64,000 nt of DNA from Corticibacter populi. GTDB lineage: Bacteria > Pseudomonadota > Gammaproteobacteria > Burkholderiales > Burkholderiaceae_C. The stretch covers positions 144,718 to 208,717 of the forward strand of contig NZ_SGWR01000004.1 in the NCBI RefSeq assembly GCF_004217315.1. The letters run 5' to 3'. The notes below the pieces were generated by a model. It worked only from the letters and a program-made list of their open reading frames with translations. It was not told the origin of the DNA and ran no database searches. Position 1 is the stretch's first letter, and each line of letters starts with the position of its first letter. Below are positions 57,565 to 64,000 of the stretch, piece after piece. The position numbers were made by a program, and so were the translations under genes.

Positions 57565-58623
57565 ATGACAAACCCATTGCAAGCATTGTGGTACACCCGT
57601 TGCGGCGTGCCCACCGGATTCGGTCTGGCCAAGCAGGCCGGTTTCATCGACGAGGCGTTTGCCCGCCAGGGCACGCGCTTGCAGTCCATCAAGGAGTCGG
57701 ACGACCCGCGCGTGCGCGAATCCCACTTCGACCACAGCCTGCAAAACTCGGTGCGTTACGGCGGCAACGGCCCGGCCGTGTGGGCGCGCGCCAGCGGCAG
57801 CCCGACGCGGCTGATTGGCGTCTCCACCAACGGCGACCATCCGCTGCTGCTGGCCAGCGAGGAAAGCGGCATCAAAAGTATCCGGGATTTGAAGGGCCGG
57901 CGCTTTGGCCTGCCGCGCTGGTTCAACCAGTCCATCGATTTTGCCGGGGCGTCGGCGCTGCGCACGCTGGAGTCGGCCTTGCGGCTGGAAGGGCTGGAGG
58001 TGGGCGACGTGGAGATCGTGGACTACCCCGTGGCGTCCAACATCACCAGCTACGCAGTCAGCCGCATCGAGGGCACGGAGACCTTCAAGCCGCGCGAACT
58101 GCCGGACCGGCCCAAACTGGTGCCGGACCTGCTGCGCGGCAAGATCGACGCCATGGCCTCGCTGGGCCGCTCGGGCCTGAACCTGGTGCGCGAATTCAGC
58201 CTGACGCAGGTGTTCGACCTGGCCGATCATCCCGACCCGCTGGCGCGCGCCAACAACAACAGCCCGCTGACGCTGGCGGTGGACCAGCACCTGCTGGACA
58301 GGCATTACGACTCCGTGGTGACGCTGGTGCAGCAGATTCTGAAGGCCGAGCGCTGGGCCAGGGAGCACCGGCAGGAGGCGCGCACGCTGATTGCCCGGGA
58401 AGTGCATGCCAGCGAATACTGGATCTGGAACCACTACGAGACCGCGCAGGGCGGCCTGGGCATCGACACCCACCTGGAGCCGCTGGCGCTGGCGGCCTTG
58501 CAGGACTACGCGGATTTTCTGCTGCGCTGGAAGTTCGTGCCCGCCCGGGTGGACGTGAACGAATGGCTGGACCCCCGGCCCCTGGCGGACGCCCGCCAGG
58601 CACTGGCCGCAACCGCAAGCTGA
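57565..58623 (+). CDS. DszB-like sulfinate desulfinase 2
   Basis: A 352-residue paralogue of the protein at 48975. No signal peptide (MTNPLQALWYTRCGVPT). The proposed catalytic residues are conserved: Cys13 in YTRCGVPT, and His54 and Arg64 in SHFDHSLQNSVRYGG. Shared blocks such as LKGRRFG, SEYWIW and the C-terminal ALQDYADFLLRW (QDFADFLLQR in the paralogue) show the relation. It is followed 14 bases later by the second DszC-like gene, as a DszC/DszB-type module. Confidence 0.78.
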   Translation: MTNPLQALWYTRCGVPTGFGLAKQAGFIDEAFARQGTRLQSIKESDDPRVRESHFDHSLQNSVRYGGNGPAVWARASGSPTRLIGVSTNGDHPLLLASEESGIKSIRDLKGRRFGLPRWFNQSIDFAGASALRTLESALRLEGLEVGDVEIVDYPVASNITSYAVSRIEGTETFKPRELPDRPKLVPDLLRGKIDAMASLGRSGLNLVREFSLTQVFDLADHPDPLARANNNSPLTLAVDQHLLDRHYDSVVTLVQQILKAERWAREHRQEARTLIAREVHASEYWIWNHYETAQGGLGIDTHLEPLALAALQDYADFLLRWKFVPARVDVNEWLDPRPLADARQALAATAS

Positions 58624-58636
58624 GAGAACAACAGAC

Positions 58637-59902
58637 ATGACGACGAATACCGATGAATTTGCGCCCCTGCTGGCCAGCGCCCGGGAACTGGCGCGGCGCT
58701 TTGCCGGGCAGGCCGACGCCATCGACCGCAGCGGGCAACTGCCGGTTGCCCACTTCCAGGCCCTGTTCGACGCGGGCCTGCTGGCGCTGAACATCCGCAA
58801 GGAGCAGGGCGGCCACGGCGCCGGGCTGGCCGTGTCGGAGGCGGTGGTGCGCACGATTGCCGAGGGCGAGCCATCCACCGCGCTGGTGCTGGCGATGCAC
58901 TACATCCAGCACGGCGCGATTGCAGCGGGCGCCGAGGGCGGCTGGCCGGAACATCTGGCGCGCACGGTGGCCGATGCCGCTTTGCGGGGCGTGGCGCTCG
59001 TCAACGCCTCGAAGGTGGACGCGGGCTTCGGCTCGCTGAGCCACGGCGGGCCGCCGGGCGCCGCCCCAGGCGTTCCCGGCGTCCCCGCTGCCGAGGGCCG
59101 AACCGTAGCGCGCCGCACGGACGATGGCTGGAGCATCTCCGGCCACAAGAAATACGTGACCGGCAGCCGCCTGCTGCGCTGGGTGAACGTGGCGCTGGTG
59201 ACGGACGAAACCCCGCCGCGCGCGGGCAATGCGCTGATTCCGTTGGACGCCGAGGGCGTCTCCATCGTCGATGTCTGGAACCCGTTGGGCCTGCGCGGCA
59301 CCGGCAGCCATGACGTGGTGTTCGACAACGTGCGCCTGCCCCACGACCATTTCTTTGCCAGGCCGGTTGCGGCGGACGGCAGCGCCGCGCCGCCGGTGCG
59401 CGGCGGCGGCTGGTATCTGCTGCTGGTGGGCTCGGTGTACCTGGGCGTTGCGCAGGCGGCGCGCAACAGCATCGTGGCCTTTGCCAATGCCTTCAGCCCC
59501 GGCAGCCTGGGCGCGGCCGTGGCGACCCTGCCGAGGTTCCAGGAGCAGATCGGCCGCATCGAGGCCAGCCTGGCGGCGGCGCGGCATCTGCTCCAGTCCG
59601 TGGCGCGGGCCTACGACGCATCGGCGGGCATCGCGCAGGACGACTACGAGCAGATTGACCGCGATGCCTCGGCGGCGCGCATCAGCGCCATCAACACGGC
59701 CATTGCCGTGACCGGCCTGGCGCTGGAACTGGCCGGGCACGAGGGGCTGACGGCATCGGCGGACATCGTGCGGCACCACCGCAATGCCTTGCAGGGTCGC
59801 GGGCATGGACCGAAGGAAAGCGCAGTCCATCTGCGGCTGGGGCAGCAGGCGCTGCGCGGCGCCGCGTTTCTCGATGCGTCATCACGGCAGCTTCCAGCAT
59901 GA
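58637..59902 (+). CDS. DszC/SfnB-like flavin monooxygenase 2
   Basis: A 421-residue paralogue of the protein at 52450 with the same signature residues: His88 in LAMHYIQHG and GHKKYVTG, and RHHRNAL near the C-terminus. A loop of about 20 residues rich in proline and glycine (GPPGAAPGVPGVPAAEGR, about residues 137-154) is absent from the other copy. The SBP gene starts within its last codons (ATGA overlap). The expected chemistry is FMNH2- and O2-dependent oxidation of a sulfide, sulfoxide or sulfonate-type substrate. Confidence 0.85.
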   Translation: MTTNTDEFAPLLASARELARRFAGQADAIDRSGQLPVAHFQALFDAGLLALNIRKEQGGHGAGLAVSEAVVRTIAEGEPSTALVLAMHYIQHGAIAAGAEGGWPEHLARTVADAALRGVALVNASKVDAGFGSLSHGGPPGAAPGVPGVPAAEGRTVARRTDDGWSISGHKKYVTGSRLLRWVNVALVTDETPPRAGNALIPLDAEGVSIVDVWNPLGLRGTGSHDVVFDNVRLPHDHFFARPVAADGSAAPPVRGGGWYLLLVGSVYLGVAQAARNSIVAFANAFSPGSLGAAVATLPRFQEQIGRIEASLAAARHLLQSVARAYDASAGIAQDDYEQIDRDASAARISAINTAIAVTGLALELAGHEGLTASADIVRHHRNALQGRGHGPKESAVHLRLGQQALRGAAFLDASSRQLPA

Positions 59903-61746
59903 TCAAGCGTGTGTGTTTTTTTGGGCTGGGTTTTTTGCTGCATGCGCTGCCATGGGCTCATGCAGAGCTTGCGAGCGATGCGGCCGGACCATCGCACGCG
60001 CTGGCGCTGCTGGGCGCGCCACGGTACGCGGCCGATTTCAGCCATTTCGACTACGTCAACCCGGATGCGCCCAAAGGCGGCACGCTGGTGTTGCCCAATC
60101 TCGATCCGGCGGTGACGTACTTCGACAAGCTCAATCCGTTCAGCCTGCGCGGCGTGGCGGCGCCGGGCATGCTGAACCTGGTGTTCGAGACCTTGCTGCT
60201 GCCCAGTGCCGATGAGCACAACGTGTCCTACGGCTTGCTGGCCGAGTCGGTGCAGGCGGCCGCGGATGGGCGTTCGGTGCGCTTTACCCTGCATGCGGCT
60301 GCGCGTTTCTCCAATGGCGATGCGGTCACCGCCGAGGACGTGCGCTATGCGCTGGAAACCCTCAAAGGACCCCAGGCATCGCCGGTGTACCAGAGCTATT
60401 TCGCCGAGATCAGCCATGCCGAGGTGATCGACCGGCGCACGGTGCGCCTGCATTTCACCCGGCCGGGCGTCGATCTGGTCTACCGCGCCGGCACGCTGCC
60501 GGTGTTCTCGCGCCGATGGGGAGAGGCGGCTTTCGAGCGCGACAACGTGGCGCTGACGCCGCCGATTGCCAGCGGCCCTTATGTGGTGACCAGCGCGGAC
60601 AAGGACCGTGGCCGCGTGGTCTACCAACGCAATGCGGATTACTGGGGTGCGCAGTTGCCGGTGCGCCGCGGCACCTACAACTTCGACCGCGTGGTGGTCA
60701 AGCTCTACAAGGATTACGTGACCATGCTCGAAGCCGTCAAGGCCGGCGAGGTGGACGTTAACGTCGGCGGGCCGTCAACCTACTGGGCGCGCATGTACTT
60801 CGGCCGCCGCGTCGATGCCGGGCAACTGCTGCGCCGCGAGTTCGAGCACCACAACCCCGTCGGCATCAAGGCCTTCGCCTTCAACCTGCGCAAGCCGAAG
60901 TTTCAGGACCGGCGCGTGCGCCAGGCGCTGGCGCTGGCCTACGACTTCGACTGGCTCAACCGCATGGTGTATTACGGCCTGTACCGGCGCCAGCACAGCT
61001 ATTTCCCCGGCGGGCAGTGGGGCGCTGGCGCAGACGCCCCGACGTCGCAGGAACTGGCGCTGCTGGAGCCGTGGCGCGCGCAGTTGCCTGTCGAGGTGTT
61101 TGAGCCGATCGCCGATACGGCACCGGTGGATCTGCACGAGCGGTTGGTGCAGGCGCAGGCGCTGCTCAACGAAGCGGGCTGGCACTACCGCGACGGTGCG
61201 CTGCGCAACGCGCAGGGCGAGCCGTTCGAGATCGAGTTCTTCATCAACACGCGCGTGCCCATCGTCTACCTGGATGCCTACATGCGCGCGATCGCCAAAC
61301 TGGGTTTTGTGGTGCGGCAGCGGCAGATGGACAACATCGTGCAGCAGCATCGGCGCCAACGCTTCGATTTCGACGTGCTGGAGTGGAATACCGCAGGCAC
61401 TTTCATCCCCGGTGCCGAGTTGCGCAACCAGTTCAGCAGCGCGGCGGCGGACAACCCTGGCGCGCAGAACCTGCCGGGCATCGCATCGCCCGTGGTGGAT
61501 GCCCTGGTCGAGCAGATTCTGGCCGCCGGCACCGCGCCGCAGCGCCAAGCCGCCACGCGGGCGCTGGACCGGGTGCTGCGCGCGGAATCCACCGTGGTGC
61601 TACAGCACAGCGCGCCAACCCACCGCGTCGCCTACGACCACCGGCTGGCCCAGCCGCAGCAATTGCCGCGCTACTACGCCGCCTACGACTGGATTCTGCA
61701 GACCTGGTGGGAGCACCCACAGGCGCAGGCACAGGCCGCGCAGTGA
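59899..61746 (+). CDS. ABC transporter substrate-binding protein (family 5, YejA-like)
   Basis: A 615-residue family-5 extracellular binding protein with a signal peptide ending LPWAHA. Characteristic blocks are YAADFSHFDYVNPDAPKGGTLVL, FDKLNPFSLRG, KFQDRRVRQALALAYDFDWLNRMVYYGLYRRQHSYFPGG and VLEWNTAGTFIPGAELRNQFSS, close to YejA, the binding component of the microcin C/oligopeptide importer. It is followed by two permeases and an ATPase. In this island it probably brings in the ligand that the receptors pass to the periplasm, or a peptide-like form of it. Confidence 0.92.
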   Translation: MIKRVCFFGLGFLLHALPWAHAELASDAAGPSHALALLGAPRYAADFSHFDYVNPDAPKGGTLVLPNLDPAVTYFDKLNPFSLRGVAAPGMLNLVFETLLLPSADEHNVSYGLLAESVQAAADGRSVRFTLHAAARFSNGDAVTAEDVRYALETLKGPQASPVYQSYFAEISHAEVIDRRTVRLHFTRPGVDLVYRAGTLPVFSRRWGEAAFERDNVALTPPIASGPYVVTSADKDRGRVVYQRNADYWGAQLPVRRGTYNFDRVVVKLYKDYVTMLEAVKAGEVDVNVGGPSTYWARMYFGRRVDAGQLLRREFEHHNPVGIKAFAFNLRKPKFQDRRVRQALALAYDFDWLNRMVYYGLYRRQHSYFPGGQWGAGADAPTSQELALLEPWRAQLPVEVFEPIADTAPVDLHERLVQAQALLNEAGWHYRDGALRNAQGEPFEIEFFINTRVPIVYLDAYMRAIAKLGFVVRQRQMDNIVQQHRRQRFDFDVLEWNTAGTFIPGAELRNQFSSAAADNPGAQNLPGIASPVVDALVEQILAAGTAPQRQAATRALDRVLRAESTVVLQHSAPTHRVAYDHRLAQPQQLPRYYAAYDWILQTWWEHPQAQAQAAQ

Positions 61747-61761
61747 CGGACGGGGACAACC

Positions 61762-62814
61762 ATGCCTTCCTACATTCTCAAGCGGCTGCTGGCGATGATT
61801 CCGACGTTGTTCGGCGTCGTCACCCTGTCGTTTCTCGTCACCCAGTTCGTGCCGGGTGGGCCGATCGAGCAGATCATGCTGGAGTTGCAGGGCGGCGGCG
61901 CGCAGAGCGAGGCCGCGGCCACCGGCCCCGGCAGCTACGATGCCAGCTCCGGCATCAGCCCGCAGCAGATCGACGCCCTGCGCCAGCAATACGGTTTTGA
62001 CAAGCCGCTGGGCCAGCGCTACCTGGAGATGCTGGCCAAGTACGCCCGGCTGGATCTGGGTATGAGCCATTTCCACCAGGAGCGGGTGCGCGATCTGCTG
62101 CTCTCGCGCCTGCCGGTGTCGCTGTCACTGGCGTTGTGGACGGTGTTGATCGCCTATCTGGTGTCGATTCCGCTGGGTATTGCCAAGGCCGTGCATGCCG
62201 GCTCGCGCTTCGATCTCGCCACCAGCCTGGTGGTGATCGTCGGGTATTCGATTCCCGGCTTCGTCATGGGCATTCTGTTGCTGCTGCTGTTTGGCGGTGG
62301 CGTGCTGCCGCCGCTGTTTCCGCTGCGCGGGCTGACCTCCGATGACTGGGAGACACTGAGCCTGGCGGGCAAGCTGCTGGATTACCTCTGGCACATGGCG
62401 CTGCCGGTGGCGTCGATGGCGGTGGGCAGCTTTGCCATCGCCACCATGCTGACGAAGAACACTTTCATGGATGAGTTTCGCCGCCAGTACGTGCTGACGG
62501 CGCGGGCCAAGGGCCTGTCCAGCAACGCGGTGCTGTACCGGCATGTGCTCAGAAACGCCATGCTGCCGCTGGTGACGGGGTTCTCCAACGTCTTCGTGGC
62601 CCTGCTGTTCTCCGGCAGCCTGTTGATCGAGACCATGTTCTCGCTCAATGGCGTCGGCCTGCTGTCGTTCGAGGCCATCATGCGGCGCGACTACCCGGTG
62701 GTGCTGGGCAGCATCTATCTGTTCACCATCGTCGGCCTGCTGATCAAGCTGGCGGTGGACATCGGCTACACATTCATTGATCCGCGCATCAAGTTCGATG
62801 CCTTGGAGGGCTGA
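61762..62814 (+). CDS. ABC transporter permease (YejB-like)
   Basis: A 350-residue permease of the dipeptide/microcin C type with about six transmembrane segments. The N-terminal SYILKRLLAMIPTLFGVVTLSFLVTQFVPGGP is diagnostic of DppB/YejB. The cytoplasmic loop EFRRQYVLTARAKGLSSNAVLYRHVLRNAMLPLV docks on the ATPase. It lies 15 bases after the binding protein and overlaps or abuts the second permease gene. Confidence 0.95.
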   Translation: MPSYILKRLLAMIPTLFGVVTLSFLVTQFVPGGPIEQIMLELQGGGAQSEAAATGPGSYDASSGISPQQIDALRQQYGFDKPLGQRYLEMLAKYARLDLGMSHFHQERVRDLLLSRLPVSLSLALWTVLIAYLVSIPLGIAKAVHAGSRFDLATSLVVIVGYSIPGFVMGILLLLLFGGGVLPPLFPLRGLTSDDWETLSLAGKLLDYLWHMALPVASMAVGSFAIATMLTKNTFMDEFRRQYVLTARAKGLSSNAVLYRHVLRNAMLPLVTGFSNVFVALLFSGSLLIETMFSLNGVGLLSFEAIMRRDYPVVLGSIYLFTIVGLLIKLAVDIGYTFIDPRIKFDALEG

Positions 62815-62815
62815 A

Positions 62816-63868
62816 ATGGCCACGCATTCCCGTTCCATCTCTCCCTGGCGCCGGGTCTGGCTGCGCTTCAAGCGCCAGCGGCTGGGCTATTGGAGCCTGA
62901 TCGCGCTGGCTGCCATGCTGGTGCTGAGCCTGGCGGGCGAGCTGCTTTCCAATGAACGGCCGCTGCTGGTGGTGCACCAGGGGCATTGGTACTTTCCGCT
63001 GGTCAACGATTACTCGGAGCGGCAGTTTGGCGGCGCCCTCGATACCGAGGCCGACTGGCTGGATCCGCAGGTGCTGCAACTCGTGCGTGGCGATGGCGGC
63101 CAGGTGCTGCGCGCGCCCAACCCGTATTCCCACGACAGCCTGAACTACTTCTCCGCGCAGCCGCACCCGGCGCCGCCTTCGGCGGACAACGTGTTGGGCA
63201 CCGACACCATCGGCCGCGACGTGTTGGCGCGGCTGCTGTACGGCTTTCGGGTGTCGTTCGTGTTCGGCATCCTGCTGGCCATCGTCGGCACGGTGATCGG
63301 CACACTGTTCGGGCTGGTGATGGGCTATTTTGGCGGCCGCGTCGATTTCTTTGGTCAGCGCCTGCTGGAAATCTGGTCGGCCATGCCAGAGCTTTATTTG
63401 CTCATCATCTTCGCATCCATGTTCAAGCCCAGTATGCTGCTGCTGGTGGTGCTGCTGTCGCTGTTCAGTTGGATCGGCCTGTCCGACTACGTACGTGCCG
63501 AGTTCCTGCGCAACCGGCAGGCCGAGTACGTGCGCGCGGCGCGGGTGATGGGGCTGTCGCATGCGCAGATCATCTGGCGCCACATCATGCCCAACAGCCT
63601 GACGCCGGTGATCACTTTTTTGCCGTTTCGCATTAGCGGCGCCATCGTCGTGCTCACCAGCCTGGATTTTCTGGGCATCGGCGTGCCGCCGCCCACGCCC
63701 AGCTTGGGCGAGTTGCTGGCGCAGGGCAAGGCCAACCTCTACGCCTGGTGGATTCTGGTGCCGACCTTCGGCGTGCTGACGCTCACCCTGCTGCTGCTGA
63801 CGCTGGTGGGCGATGCGCTACGCAATGCGTTCGATCTGCGCGACCGCTCTGCGGGGGCCGCCTTATGA
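62816..63868 (+). CDS. ABC transporter permease (YejE-like)
   Basis: A 350-residue second permease of the same importer. It begins MATHSRSISPWRRVWLRFKRQRLGYWSLIAL, has a long periplasmic segment with VVHQGHWYFPLVNDYSERQFGGALDTEADWLD typical of YejE, and the ATPase-docking loop EFLRNRQAEYVRAARVMGLSHAQIIWRHIMPNSLTPVITF. Start ATG is 1 base after the YejB-like stop. Overlaps the ATPase gene by 4 bases. Confidence 0.95.
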   Translation: MATHSRSISPWRRVWLRFKRQRLGYWSLIALAAMLVLSLAGELLSNERPLLVVHQGHWYFPLVNDYSERQFGGALDTEADWLDPQVLQLVRGDGGQVLRAPNPYSHDSLNYFSAQPHPAPPSADNVLGTDTIGRDVLARLLYGFRVSFVFGILLAIVGTVIGTLFGLVMGYFGGRVDFFGQRLLEIWSAMPELYLLIIFASMFKPSMLLLVVLLSLFSWIGLSDYVRAEFLRNRQAEYVRAARVMGLSHAQIIWRHIMPNSLTPVITFLPFRISGAIVVLTSLDFLGIGVPPPTPSLGELLAQGKANLYAWWILVPTFGVLTLTLLLLTLVGDALRNAFDLRDRSAGAAL

Positions 63869-64000
63869 GTACCAATCACGCCAAAGCCTTGCTGGAGATC
63901 GACCAGCTTTCCATCCAATTCGGCGAGAAGACGGCGGTCGATGCGTTGTCGCTGTCATTGCAGGCGGGCGAGCGGCTGGCGCTGGTGGGTGAATCGGGCT
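63865..64000 (+). CDS. ABC transporter ATP-binding protein (YejF-like), partial
   Basis: The first 45 residues of an ATPase, cut by the window edge. It begins MSTNHAKALLEIDQLSIQFGEKTAVDALSLSL, and the Walker A motif has begun (LALVGESG). Start overlaps the permease stop by 4 bases. In YejF-like proteins two ATPase domains are fused; whether that holds here cannot be seen. Confidence 0.9.
   Translation, partial: MSTNHAKALLEIDQLSIQFGEKTAVDALSLSLQAGERLALVGESG

Overview
The window is GC-rich (coding regions look well above 60% G+C) and reads as a chromosomal segment of a betaproteobacterium of the order Burkholderiales, probably Comamonadaceae or a close relative. Indications are the OmpC-type porin, the Bug/TctC-type tripartite tricarboxylate receptor, a short betaproteobacterial H-NS-like protein, the beta-ketoadipate (pca) genes and the lon/tRNA-Gly neighbourhood. 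No phage, insertion sequence, rRNA operon or CRISPR array was seen. Only one CI-like repressor and one AT-rich intergenic patch look foreign.

Layout. 0-10 kb is mostly housekeeping: tRNA-Gly(GCC), lon with a textbook heat-shock promoter, apaH, an H-NS-like regulator, a kinase-fold protein, a DUF441 membrane protein, a three-gene polar amino acid ABC transporter, a glutathione transferase and an NmrA-like protein. 10-24 kb is a compact accessory locus built around a heme-oxygenase-like diiron oxidase. A FadR-type GntR regulator comes first. A minus-strand run follows: two [2Fe-2S] ferredoxins flanking an unknown 107-aa protein, an aldehyde dehydrogenase, a TauE/SafE permease and an ornithine-cyclodeaminase-family protein. 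On the plus strand are the diiron oxidase, a GlcG/HbpS protein, an ion-transporter-like permease, a gamma-glutamyltransferase homologue, a flavin ferredoxin-reductase-like protein, a porin and an SBF-type transporter. Three copies of the palindrome GTATAC-like core ATACTGTATAC lie upstream of the operons and tie them into one regulon. 24-28 kb holds a LolD/DevA-type ATPase, thiE, and a TPP riboswitch followed by thiS-thiG-thiF. 28-38 kb is a lower beta-ketoadipate cluster (IclR regulator, pcaI, pcaJ, pcaF, pcaD, catC) with a cyclase-family protein, a YciI-like protein, an SDR, an AtoE-type permease and a Bug receptor. 38-41.5 kb carries an RNase D-like exonuclease and a FtsX permease/HlyD adaptor pair.

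From 42.5 kb to the end (21 kb, all on the plus strand, tightly packed with several ATGA overlaps) lies a large island that I interpret as a TonB-linked organosulfur acquisition system. It contains paired TonB-dependent receptors, paired SMP-30-type lactonases, two DszB-like desulfinases with aligned Cys/His/Arg active-site residues, two DszC-like flavin monooxygenases, an NfsA-like flavin reductase, a two-dinucleotide-fold FAD monooxygenase, an MFS carrier, its own TonB-ExbB-ExbD-ExbD set and a YejABEF-like ABC importer that runs off the window. The repeated pairing suggests two parallel or sequential branches. A logical scheme is outer-membrane uptake energised by the local TonB system, ABC import, flavin-dependent oxidation with reduced FMN from the reductase, then desulfination to release sulfite. 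The enzyme families are recognisable; the substrate and the way the steps connect are inference.

The diiron-oxidase regulon (10-24 kb) and the Dsz-like TonB island (42.5-64 kb) are the two parts most likely to represent undescribed systems.
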